Below, one piece after another: positions 52,172 to 60,028 of a DNA stretch of 64,000 bases. The DNA lies in contig OX104114.1 of the NCBI GenBank assembly GCA_944474755.1, positions 82,570,623-82,634,622 on the forward strand. Direction: 5' to 3'. Positions within the stretch are counted from its first letter, which is position 1, and each line of letters opens with the position of its first letter. A program made the position numbers and the translations under genes. A model generated the notes under the pieces. That model was not told the origin of the DNA. It ran no database searches and saw only the letters and a program-made list of their open reading frames with translations. This DNA comes from Limnoperna fortunei. Its lineage: Eukaryota; Mollusca; Bivalvia; Mytilida; Modiolidae.

Positions 52172-52777
52172 ACCGTTAATGTAATAACAACCGATAATGT
52201 AATAAACTTTTAAAATATTTTTTTTAAATATTGTAATAAACTCAGTAGGTCATTTAAACATACCTGACCGTAAAATACACCTTAGGTTTATCTTAGGCTA
52301 CGCAAATTTTTTTTTATTCTTAAATTTATAACATTGTAATATAAACGTTAATGCTATTGAATACAAGTTACTATAGGTCTGGATTCAACATAAAAAGATT
52401 TCAATGTTTGAAATTTTTAGTTTATTACATTAACGGTTGAGAATGTAACCGTTAATGTAATAAAACACCCAAAATGCATCAAAACTCAATTTTACTACGA
52501 AAGATTGTATTTTTGTTTGAATGGTGTTTTAACGCCACTTTCAGCAATTTTTCAGCTATCTCATGGCGTCCTGTTTTTATTGGGGGAGGAAGCCGGAGTA
52601 CCCGGAGAGAACCCCCGACCTGCGGTAGGAAAACTGGCAATCCTTGCGAAAGATTGTAATATAAACGTTTATGCTATTGAATACAAGTTACTAAAGGTCT
52701 GGATTCAACATAAAAAGATTTCCAGGTTTGAAATTTTTTGTTTATTACATTAACGGTTGAGAGTTACCGTTAATGTA
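52172..52777. mobile_element. Tandem MITE-like units with ACCGTTAATGTAATAA termini
   Basis: The unit at about 52173-52440 begins AACCGTTAATGTAATAA and ends in its inverse TTATTACATTAACGGTT. A second unit, about 52447-52757, has the same ends and repeats the interior ATATAAACGTTAATGCTATT...AAAGATTTC. A third start follows at 52762-52777. The second unit is interrupted by a SINE. Shared ends between neighbours suggest tandem duplication. Confidence 0.65.
52512..52648 (-). mobile_element. 5'-truncated SINE in reverse orientation
   Basis: It reads, inverted, the 3' domain (GGTGTTTTAACGCCACTTTC, AGCAATTTTTCAGCTAT), GGAAGCCGGAGTACCCGGAG and AGGAAAACTGGCAATCCTTG. The flanks CGAAAGATTGTA at 52498-52509 and 52647-52658 are a target-site duplication. 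The tRNA head is missing. Confidence 0.8.
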
Positions 52778-53028
52778 ATTATATAATCAAACCTATTCTT
52801 GACAAGAGGAGATGGGGAAGGAGGTGAAACAAGATAGAACCAAGGATAATCTAGGGGTAGACCAGCTTCATAAAACATTGCATGAATTTCTAGTCACATG
52901 GTTTATTTAGTCCACAAGACAAATGGATCAAGAGATATTTTTGTAATGTGACTTAAGATGAAAATGATCGAAGTGGAGAAAACAATAAGAATATAAGTAA
53001 TACATTTAAGCAAAGATACTAAGGTTGT

Positions 53029-53160
53029 AAAATTAATGCCAGATTCACATCTCGTTTAATAAGGTCTCATCAGTGGCGCTCAAACCAAAAATAATTGGAG
53101 TTAAAGAGCTAAAACTCCTAACAGCTATTCCTAGTTGGCTCAGCATTCATCATCTGGAAA
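53029..53160 (-). repeat. Second hammerhead-type repeat relic
   Basis: The minus strand reads GAGCGCCACTGATGAGACC, a short stem region, then ACGAGATGTGAATCTGGC. CTGATGA is intact, but the GAAAC box is GAGAT-like and the cleavage triplet is changed, so it is inactive. The body that follows (AAGAGCTAAAACTCC region) fits the same repeat as the 3731 copy. Confidence 0.4.
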
Positions 53161-54834
53161 ATTGAAAAACCTTAGCATTTAGCAATGCGAGGCAGTGAAT
53201 GTAAAGAATGACTATATCAATGAATGGATAAATTATGTTGCAAGTCAGCACTAAAGTAACATGATCATGCATTGGATTTGTGTAACAAATAACCAGTGGC
53301 TAATAACAGCTACGTACGTATGCAAATATAAATAAAAAATGTGTTCGAATTAAAGCTGACATATTATCAAAATGTCCAGACTGCAGCATCGGGGCACCTA
53401 CGTGTCTTGTGACCTTAATTATGGCGTTAATTACATTGACTTGAAAAAGATTTGAGTAGATCCTTGTTATTCGGCATATTAAAAAGTAAAGAGAAAACGT
53501 ATCACATTTAAAACACTTATAAAACATATAAAAGTTTTCAGATATTCATAACTGTTACAGTAATGGCGTTTGAGCACTCCTATGAACCCACATTTTGTTC
53601 ACAAAAGAGTACCACGCATCTATTTTACTGTCCAACATTTGTTGTTATTTGTGTCCATTGCATCCTCCCTGGCAATCATGCCCCCTTTTTTAAAAACTTG
53701 ACGAAATATGTTTTTTATGACATCAACCATCCTATCCTATATGATTGAATGACAAATGTGTCACTTTTTGTGTTCCTGGCTTGAAGTTGAGTGGAGGTTC
53801 AATCTGTTTTGTGAATTTTTTCAGGGCTGGTGGTAATGCCTGTGCTCGTCTCGCCCCTAAATAAATTTCAGCTCAATACAAAAATGATTATTGTGCAGTA
53901 GTAGAATATATAATATAACAACCTTTTCAGTCCCTGCCGTCCACTGCTACACTGCAAGTAATATTCACACACTGATTGCTAATATGTGGGATAAAAATTA
54001 GTTTATAACCTACTATTTTTCTGCATACGGTCTAGCTGCCAACATACTTTCTTCTTCGGCTTCGTCTGTTTTCACATATTATACTTATTCATTACTTCGG
54101 CGGAGTTTGCCAGCGCAAACAGTTCATCTTTTTTCCATGAGGTTTTCACATTTCTACCAGCGTATGTACTGTTGAAGTGCCGTTTCCATCCAACGCTTGA
54201 AAGTTGCGCTAAATATGATTTGTTTATGGTACTACACCACAATTAATGCCCTTTGCATCTCGTTGTCAACGAATATAGTTCCAAATATTTAAAGTAATTC
54301 TTTGTAAGTTTTTTCTTTGTTTTTTTTCTTGGTTTTGTGGTGTTTTTTGAGCTTATTGTAAAGAAGGATCTTGAAAAAAAATTAAAATTAAACATTTGAT
54401 GAAATATAATGGATTAAGAGTAATTTGGTCTGGTGGAAAAAGTGCCAATTTCCTGTTTTCAGTCTCTCTGACTTCATCCCTGAAGATAGGGATGCTTCCA
54501 GAGCTTTAAAAAGAGATAAGTGTGTTACATGTTTCTCATTTTTTGATATATTTTGGAAGTGGTATGGTACTTTCAGACCACCAAATGCCGTTCCAAATGC
54601 ATAGGTGGGAATTTTTTTTATTGACTTTCTGTTATAAAAAACAAATAGGCATAATTAATGTTGGTCTCGGGCCTTATCTTCATAATCTAATAATGCTCTG
54701 CACATTTTCCCCATGTACCGGAAATTATTCAAACTCATAATTCGCTTATTGTGGTAATTAAAATGAGTTTTCTCTTTGTTTATAGCCTACCTAAGATTTT
54801 ATTTTTTTTTTTAAACTTTTTTTTCATATTTTTT
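53161..54834. other. Intergenic stretch
   Basis: AT-rich; no gene or clear repeat was recognised. Confidence 0.45.
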
Positions 54835-55325
54835 TTTTATAAATAAAAGCTCCATATTTTGCCAACGTTTCGACGACCACTGCCCCTGTTTTAAGGCATA
54901 TAAACAAATGACAAAAAAAATGTATACAAACAACAACGTTACAATACAATGACGTCATAAAGGGGAAGTAAAGTAAAAGGTGAAATTGAGCTGTAATATA
55001 AATAGTAGATATGGGGGTACAAAAAAAGTAAAAAACAAAAAAACAAAACAAAAACAGAATACAAATACTAAACAAATAAATGACGTCATAAATGGTAATG
55101 AAATGTCAATATAGTTTATTATAAGTTTTAAAGTGGGCACAAATTTAGACCTTTAGATAGTAATTTAATCTTTGCATCACTTAACATTTTGTACGATAAA
55201 TAAAATACGGCATTTTGTTTTTCTAGAGTACCATTAGTTTCAATATTACTGTTTTGTAAATTTATATTTAACGTGTTTATCGATTTTTTTTGTTTTTGCT
55301 GGAATAGGTATTTCAGTACCAGCAA
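54835..55325 (-). pseudogene. Possible Penelope-like element fragment
   Basis: On the minus strand the piece VFYLSYKMLSDAK, LLSKGLNLCPL (55205-55128) resembles a conserved segment seen upstream of the RT in Penelope-like elements. At about 54863-54900 the string GTCGAAACGTTGGC resembles the GAAACGTTGG end of the ribozyme-bearing terminal repeats of such elements, here without an intact CUGANGA. Both recognitions are from memory and weak. Confidence 0.3.
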
Positions 55326-55816
55326 AGTCCATAGTACTAGTTAATTCTGAGTTCGTTAGTTGGTTGTTGATATTAAATGAACATGGTCTAGAAATAATAA
55401 TTAAAATGTTGAAATGGTCATTGAAATGATCTATAACTAAAACTTGACTCTAATGGTTGCATTTTTCATTGATTGGAAATATTGAGTTTTGTTATTGATT
55501 GTCGTTTTAATAAATATGTATATATCGTAACATTCCGTTCCTGCAACTATTTCTGCTTCTGTTGCCCATGAAGAAGAACGTCCATCACTTCAGCGCATAT
55601 TCTTCAATGTTCGTGTCTATCAACTCAGAGTATATTGATTTGTAAAAATATATATAAAACATTGTTAAAAAGTTAACGTAGCATTATTAACATTATGTCT
55701 TCTATTGAGAAAAAAGACATCAAAGGCCTGTATTCCAGCAGCTTGGAAGTAAAAACATTTAGCAAGTACAACACCCAAAGTGATTGACCATAATTCTTTT
55801 CAATGAACACTGCGCA
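55326..55816. other. Intergenic stretch
   Basis: AT-rich; nothing was recognised. Confidence 0.45.
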
Positions 55817-56671
55817 TTAACGCCAGCTGACGTCACGAATTTCAAACCATCCATGATCAATTTCGTACATTGTCAACCATGAATTGATCCTTCTAGGACC
55901 GTAGGCATTTAATATTTCCCTGACACTTATCATAAGTCAGCTATTTCTGCAAAAGGCCCTAATCAAACGCCGGACGCTTATTACTTCTGGAACATATGAC
56001 ATTTGTGTGTGGCGAATGTACAAACTGGGATAACCTATGGACTTAATTATAGCATGAGAAAACTAACATACATGTTGTTAGCAGAACATCATTGTTGGTT
56101 CCTGTCTGACACTTATTCTGATAATCTCCTCCAGTACAAGATTTGGCAAAAAAGGAGAGGCATCATTTTGTTGAGCAAACAACACAGTTTCAGATTCACA
56201 CCTTTCAGTTTCTTCGCTAAATATTGGTGGGGGCGTTTCATCAGAATGCTCACGATCATCCTCATTTTCACTCAGCGTACTGTTCTCAGCTTCACGCTCT
56301 TCTTCGCTTTCATGGCAAGATTGAATTACGCTATTATTACAACTTTCTGTTTCATGCACTTTCAAGCTCATGTCTGATTTTTCAATAGGTTGGTTCGGTC
56401 TGTTAATATCAGTAGTAGACTGTTAAGATACCCTGTTTCAATATCGATACTGACGTAATGTTCCCCATCATCTTCGGGATAATAACCGAGAGTTAAAAGA
56501 GGAACAGATGGGTCATATTCGTTCGTTTCGGAGACAATTCTATGGTTTATTACATGTTCACCATGTGAGGATAAAACAAAAAACTGACAATTAAATTCAG
56601 TCGCCAAGGCCTGTAATATCAGATGGTCTCCATAAGTAGAGGATCGTGTCATTATAGTTATGTACACAAGT
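55817..56671 (-). pseudogene. OTU-domain protein pseudogene, cut at the element junction
   Basis: On the minus strand, 56671-56368 encodes the C-terminal half of an OTU cysteine-protease domain: STYGDHLILQALATEFNC, FFVLSSHGEH, PLLTLGYYPED and GEHYVSI, with the late catalytic His in EHYV. Next, overlapping by ATGA and shifted in frame, comes an acid-rich stretch and LPNLVLEEIIRISV, which continues past in-frame TAA, TAG and TGA codons to GWFEIRDVSWR and a stop at 55817-55819. OTU proteins remove ubiquitin. The N-terminal half with the catalytic Asp-Cys is absent: the frame runs into the GC-rich element at about 56672. The missing half may lie beyond the element's right end. Confidence 0.6.
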
Positions 56672-56772
56672 AGTGTGCAAAGGGGGTTTCTGCCGCACTA
56701 AGGGAAAATCCTGCTTGGAAATGCCGATCCGGACCAAAAATGCAAACGGGGAGGGGTTCCTATTAACTATGG

Positions 56773-56783
56773 GGTAAATACAA
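56773..56783 (+). promoter_or_regulatory. Left-arm motif GGTAAATACAA (site 1)
   Basis: Followed two bases on by GCATGG; the ATG at 56786 opens only 13 codons before a TAA, so the gene it once served is probably lost. Confidence 0.4.
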
Positions 56784-56844
56784 GCATGGCAGACAAGTCG
56801 CCCCTGAAGATAGTTAGAACACCTTAAAGACAAGTGTGTGACAA

Positions 56845-56855
56845 GGTAAATACAA
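56845..56855 (+). promoter_or_regulatory. Left-arm motif GGTAAATACAA (site 2)
   Basis: Precedes the decayed copy 1 of the acidic WEDLP-type gene, at the position held by the same motif before intact copy 2. Confidence 0.45.
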
Positions 56856-56866
56856 GAATTAGTGTG

Positions 56867-57223
56867 GAACACACTGCTTTCATCAACACGCCCCAGCCCC
56901 AAGACAAGGAAGATGACTTCATCAGTGAAGGTGCCTTTCAGGAAAAGGTGCAGGACCAGAATCAGGAAGCCATCAAATGGAAGGACTTACCCATCGGAGT
57001 GATCTATAAAATCATGGAGGTGATTGAAGTGGATGGTAAGTTTGGGAAATGCAAAATCCTTACCCTGAAAGACAGAGAAGGAGAGACATCCAAAGTATGG
57101 GCTTGCCCCACGCTCAGCAAAGAGATGACTCCCTTGGAAGGAGCTTTCGTCCGCAGCACGTGATTCAAGCTGAGCAAGAAGTCCAAGCAACAGTACCTCT
57201 CATACGATCTGGTGAGGAAATGA
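56867..57223 (+). pseudogene. Acidic WEDLP-type protein gene, copy 1 (broken)
   Basis: The frame has no ATG where copy 2 has one; a GTG (GTGGAACAC) sits near that position. The readable part includes EDDFISEGAFQEKV, KWKDLPIGVIYKIMEV, GKCKILTLKDREG and SKVWACPTLSKE, then FVRST and an in-frame TGA at 57161-57163. The frame stays open after the TGA for 19 more codons to a second TGA at 57221-57223, and that tail is homologous to the C-terminus of copy 2. So one nonsense change and a lost start are enough to explain its state. Compared with copy 2 the long acidic stretch is absent. Confidence 0.6.
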
Positions 57224-57341
57224 GGGGTGCAAAACCAATCTCTTGGGGGGTGGGAACGCAAAATTTCCCGATCCGTTTGGATCGAGAATTTTTTTTTGCA
57301 CCCTTCATTTCACCCCTCATTTCCTCACCAGATCGTATGAG
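57197..57341. repeat. Inverted repeat joining the 3' ends of copies 1 and 2
   Basis: CTCTCATACGATCTGGTGAG at 57199 on the + strand is repeated inverted at about 57322-57341; both are the C-terminal codons (SYDLV) and stop of the convergent copies. A hairpin lies between them. Confidence 0.8.
57260..57293. terminator. Hairpin between convergent gene ends (1)
   Basis: AAATTTCCCGATCC/GTTT/GGATCGAGAATTT folds with two mismatches and is followed by a T run on +. The same hairpin occurs at 58890. Its position between two convergent 3' ends suggests 3'-end formation on both strands; this is inference. Confidence 0.55.
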
Positions 57342-57814
57342 GCATAATATTGACTGCTCAGCTTGTATCCCGTGCTCCGAATGAACATTCCTTTCAAGTC
57401 ATGCTCATAGTCATTGTTGAGCTCGTGGGGTGCCCAGACTTTGTATGTCTTTCCTTTTACGTTTTTCAGGGTGAGGATGTATTCTCTTATTCCTTCGTCC
57501 CACCATTCATCCACCTCCATTATCCTAAAGATTACCCAGGTGGGCAGGTCCTCCCATCTTCTGGCTTCCCTGATTAGCTTCGTCATCACTTTTTCCCGAA
57601 AGACGCATTCGCTTATGAAGTCACTTTCATAGAAGAAGTCTTCTTCTTCTGCCTTATCCTCGTCCTCTTCGCTGTAATCGAAGTATTCTTCCTCATCTTC
57701 ATCCACCTCCTCCCTGGAGTAAGAATCTTCCTCTTCGATGGGGGTAAGCTCAACCTCTTCGCATACGGGTTGGGGGAGTTGGGCAAGACTGCAACCTACT
57801 GTTTCAGTGTTCAT
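57317..57814 (-). CDS. Acidic WEDLP-type protein, copy 2 (intact)
   Basis: 165 residues from an ATG that directly follows the GGTAGATACAA motif. N-terminus MNTETVGCSLAQL; residues about 20-65 are almost all Glu/Asp (EEEDSYSREEVDEDEEEYF); then FISECVFREKVMTKL and the conserved core RRWEDLPTWVIFRIMEV, EYILTLKNVKG, TYKVWAPHELN, FIRSTGYKLSS and SYDLVRK. The order 'I/V-x-K/R-I, LTL, KVWAP, S-x-G-Y-K' recalls small OB-fold-like proteins that I associate with invertebrate virus-like elements, which would suit a single-strand DNA-binding role; this is inference from pattern only. It is the best-preserved of three copies and convergent with copy 1. Confidence 0.6.
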   Translation of the reverse strand: MNTETVGCSLAQLPQPVCEEVELTPIEEEDSYSREEVDEDEEEYFDYSEEDEDKAEEEDFFYESDFISECVFREKVMTKLIREARRWEDLPTWVIFRIMEVDEWWDEGIREYILTLKNVKGKTYKVWAPHELNNDYEHDLKGMFIRSTGYKLSSQYYASYDLVRK

Positions 57815-57824
57815 TGTATCTACC
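57814..57824 (-). promoter_or_regulatory. Left-arm motif GGTAGATACAA before copy 2
   Basis: The motif's last A is the A of the ATG start. Extended identity GGAAAGATAAGGTAGATACA is shared with 58444-58463. Confidence 0.55.
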
Positions 57825-58158
57825 TTATCTTTCCTTCTTTCTAAGGCGTTATTTCAATTTCTGATTCCTGTGTCAGGTTTTTATTTGGGCTTGATCCGTT
57901 TGCACAAAACCTTGATTTTTTCGGATTTCAAGCAGACTTTTCCCTTGTGGGGCAGAACTGTCGTTTCTACACTCCGATGGGAGGACCTGCCCATCGGAGT
58001 GTTGAAATGACAGTTCTGCCCCACAAGGAAAAAGTCTGCTTGAAATCCGAAAAAATCAAGGTTTTGTGCAAACGGATCAAAACCCCACACAAAACCATGA
58101 CACAGGAATCAGAAATTGAAATAACACCTTAGAAAGAAGGAAAGATAGGGTAGATACA
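57815..58158. repeat. 344-bp near-perfect palindrome
   Basis: Two arms of about 167 bases pair with few mismatches around an 8-base centre at about 57982-57989 (CGATGGG/AGGACCTG/CCCATCG). Each arm holds a GGTARATACAA motif at its outer end, so divergent transcription starts at both ends. The arm also encodes, on both strands, a shared lysine-rich reading frame (LPHKEKVCLKSEKIKVLCKR), and the centre carries a DLPIGV-coding fragment like the core of the adjacent genes. It therefore arose from an inverted duplication inside the gene family. Confidence 0.9.
58007..58132 (+). pseudogene. Short lysine-rich frame inside the palindrome
   Basis: From the ATG in GAAATGACAG the frame runs 41 codons (MTVLPHKEKVCLKSEKIKVL, CKRIKTPHK, ESEIEITP, TAG). 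A close mirror-image frame lies on the other arm. It directly follows the DLPIGV fragment in another frame, so it looks like the tail of a further diverged paralogue. Whether it is expressed is unknown. Confidence 0.3.
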
Positions 58159-58159
58159 A
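58149..58159 (+). promoter_or_regulatory. Left-arm motif GGTAGATACAA before 58167
   Basis: Seven bases ahead of the ATG at 58167; part of the outer end of the palindrome's right arm. Confidence 0.5.
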
Positions 58160-58166
58160 GTTTCTC

Positions 58167-58856
58167 ATGAAACACGAAACGATTCCGGGCCCCAAGACTC
58201 GCGACGAGTCCGGACTCCAGAGAGTCACGGTCCTCGTCGAGAAGACGCTAGTCGTCCCGATTTCGACGTATTACGGAAACCTCTCGGAGTTTGTGAAATC
58301 AGAAATTAGAAAGAAGAGACTAGCTCTTTCCGATTCCGACCCCAACTGCATACGCAGAGTGTCGTGGAAGGCGAAGGATCTCCCGGCGGTCGCGACGGAC
58401 GGCATACACCTTCTCATGCAAGTAGTCTTCGCCTTAGAAATAGGGAAAGATAAGGTAGATACAATGAACACTGAAACAGTAGGTTGCAGTCTTGCCCAAC
58501 TCCCCCCACCCGTATGCGAAGAGGTTGAGCTTACACCCGTCGAAGAAGAGGACGAGGATAAGGTAAAGGAAGAAGACTTCTTCTGTGAAGGTGAGCTTAC
58601 CCCCGTCGAAGAGGAAGATTCCTACTCCAGTGAGGAGGTGGATGAAGATGGGGAAGAACACTTCATCAGAGAATGTCGGATCGATGAAAAAGGAATATAC
58701 ACCATGATCCTCGAAAGTAAAGAAGGAAAGATATTCGAAGTCTGGGCACCCCCTTGGCTCAACGACTACAATCGGGGAGGGGAGGAACTTTCACCCTTTG
58801 ATGCAACGTACATTCGTGAATTAGGTGATGAATTTTGGAGAGAGTCAGCTTGGTGA
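58167..58856 (+). CDS. Acidic WEDLP-type protein, copy 3, with a fused upstream frame
   Basis: The open frame is 229 codons from ATG 58167. Codons 1-99 (MKHETIPGPKTRDES..., VEKTLVVPISTYYGN, KAKDLPAVATDGIHLL) match nothing I recognise. At codon 100 an internal ATG (58464) follows another GGTAGATACAA and begins MNTETVGCSLAQL, the same N-terminus as copy 2. The likely copy 3 product is thus 130 residues (58464-58856): two acidic blocks, a shortened core (YTMILESKEGKIFEVWAPPWLN) lacking the WEDLP helix, and ESAW with TGA. In the next frame the end reads like the LVRK tail of copy 2, so a late frameshift replaced the C-terminus. Whether the fused long form is made is unknown. Confidence 0.5.
   Translation: MKHETIPGPKTRDESGLQRVTVLVEKTLVVPISTYYGNLSEFVKSEIRKKRLALSDSDPNCIRRVSWKAKDLPAVATDGIHLLMQVVFALEIGKDKVDTMNTETVGCSLAQLPPPVCEEVELTPVEEEDEDKVKEEDFFCEGELTPVEEEDSYSSEEVDEDGEEHFIRECRIDEKGIYTMILESKEGKIFEVWAPPWLNDYNRGGEELSPFDATYIRELGDEFWRESAW
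58454..58464 (+). promoter_or_regulatory. Left-arm motif GGTAGATACAA before copy 3 internal start
   Basis: Overlaps the A of the ATG at 58464 exactly as at copy 2; supports 58464 as the real start. Confidence 0.55.
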
Positions 58857-58889
58857 TGAAATGATGATGAAATGAGAGGCAGGAACGTA

Positions 58890-58921
58890 AAATTTCTCGA
58901 TCCAAACGGATCGGGAAATTT
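58890..58921. terminator. Hairpin between convergent gene ends (2)
   Basis: AAATTTCTCGATCC/AAAC/GGATCGGGAAATTT folds with a 14-pair stem including one G-T pair. It lies between the end of copy 3 (+) and the end of the minus-strand cassette. Homologous to 57260-57293. Confidence 0.6.
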
Positions 58922-58983
58922 GACTGAAAGGAATCTGAATGAATGGGGAGAGAGAGAGAGAGGAGCGAATGGAAGAACACAAC

Positions 58984-59436
58984 CTACGATGCATGCGCAT
59001 CCAGTTCTTCACTAAATAGGGTAGTAGGTTGACGCAACTGATCCTTTTCATCGTAGTAGCTCTTCAAACTGATCACGGGAGCACCGTCGCCACCGGCCAG
59101 CTGGGACTTGAAGGATCGGGCTAATCGCACGGTATCTTGATGCTTCTTTTTCTTCTTGGCGACTCGTCGTGAGATCAAGGAAAATACTAAGGTACCGGTG
59201 GCACATAGGCAGGCTAGGGTTCCAAGGGGGATGGATGCCACAATACCTACGCCAGTCAGGGCAGATCCTATGGTACCACTAGTCAGCAGTAGACTGCCCA
59301 CGGAACACCCACCCTGTGCAATGGAGATGACCTTATCCAAACGGTTATAGATTCTCAAGGCATGCTCATACCTCTGGATCTCTGAGGTGAGTTCTTCTTC
59401 CATGCGTGCGATACGACTGGCATCGATTTCATCCAT
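58984..59436 (-). CDS. 150-residue membrane protein of the structural cassette
   Basis: Last gene of the minus-strand cassette; ATG lies inside TATAAATAAATG. Residues about 1-35 form a charged helix (ARMEEELTSEIQRYEHAL). Two hydrophobic stretches follow: about 43-63 (SVGSLLLTSGTIGSALTGVG) and 64-88 (IVASIPLGTLACLCATGTLVF, then SLI). A strongly basic patch comes next (RRVAKKKKKHQ), and a polar C-terminus. The layout suggests a protein with a two-pass membrane hairpin, perhaps a virion membrane-active or host-membrane protein. No family was recognised. It starts 4 bases after the stop of the 192-residue gene, within the shared motif. Confidence 0.65.
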   Translation of the reverse strand: MDEIDASRIARMEEELTSEIQRYEHALRIYNRLDKVISIAQGGCSVGSLLLTSGTIGSALTGVGIVASIPLGTLACLCATGTLVFSLISRRVAKKKKKHQDTVRLARSFKSQLAGGDGAPVISLKSYYDEKDQLRQPTTLFSEELDAHAS

Positions 59437-59445
59437 TTATTTATA
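59435..59445 (-). promoter_or_regulatory. Cassette motif TATAAATAAAT (before 150-residue gene)
   Basis: Contains the stop TAA of the 192-residue gene (59441-59443), an AATAAA hexamer, and the first two bases of the next ATG. Confidence 0.75.
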
Positions 59446-60019
59446 AGAGCATGCCGAGCAAGGGGATATTCTTAAATGGACTATCGGGTCCTAAGATCAG
59501 ACCGGAGCCATCGTGGAACTGCCGACCCTGCTTCAAGTAGAGCCCATCCCTCTGGACGATTCGTGCGGTCGAAGGCTTCAGGTAGAGTCCATCCCCGCTG
59601 GGTTGCACGGTGCAGATGCATCCGCCGCGTTTCAAGTACAACCCCGAACCGACTGTTTTGGATACGGCGACATTACCTAACCCACTCAAAGCTCCAAGGC
59701 CTAGGGCCGGCAATACGGTCTTCGCGATCATGGGAAGAGCCCTCGCAGCCAGCCCGGCCAGCATGGATAGGAAACCCCCCACCTTCTGCACGTTCGCCTT
59801 CAACTGAGAGGTGCTCATCCTCAGAGTCATACCACCGGTACCCTTCTGCAGGAGCTTGAAGATCTTTTGGATCTGCTGCGTGGTGAGCATCATCTTGTGG
59901 TCGCCTTGCAAGTTCGCGTGGGACAAACGAATGGCGATCGGGCAGCCTTTCTTCACAGCCCGCTGGAGCTTATCGGCCTGACCTTTCGTCAAGCTCAAAC
60001 TGTATTCGGAGTAACTCAT
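59441..60019 (-). CDS. 192-residue hydrophobic protein with GLYLK repeats
   Basis: The ATG overlaps the TATAAATAAATG motif. The N-terminal third has SYSEYSLSLTKGQADKLQRA and IAIRLSHANLQG, LTTQQIQKIFKLLQKG. The middle is a Gly/Ala/Leu-rich amphipathic to membrane-like stretch (about residues 83-118: FLSMLAGLAARALPMIAKTV, LPALGLGALSGL). Then come three GLYLK units (GSGLYLKRGG, GDGLYLKPS, RDGLYLKQG) and GSGLILGPDSPFKNIPLLG. I recall the same arrangement in uncharacterised proteins of invertebrate virus-like elements. A minor virion or membrane-penetration role, comparable to adenovirus pVI/pX, is a reasonable guess but unproven. Confidence 0.65.
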   Translation of the reverse strand: MSYSEYSLSLTKGQADKLQRAVKKGCPIAIRLSHANLQGDHKMMLTTQQIQKIFKLLQKGTGGMTLRMSTSQLKANVQKVGGFLSMLAGLAARALPMIAKTVLPALGLGALSGLGNVAVSKTVGSGLYLKRGGCICTVQPSGDGLYLKPSTARIVQRDGLYLKQGRQFHDGSGLILGPDSPFKNIPLLGMLL

Positions 60020-60028
60020 TTATTTATA
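60018..60028 (-). promoter_or_regulatory. Cassette motif TATAAATAAAT (before 192-residue gene)
   Basis: Contains the stop TAA of the 256-residue gene (60024-60026) and the start of the next ATG. Confidence 0.75.

Noticed and set aside
56597..56902. Minus-strand frame of 101 codons across the element junction
   Set aside because: It overlaps the OTU frame and the start of copy 1 in another frame and spans two DNAs of different origin.
57317..57814. Frames on + opposite copy 2 (72-75 codons)
   Set aside because: Shadows of the intact minus-strand gene with its acidic codon bias.
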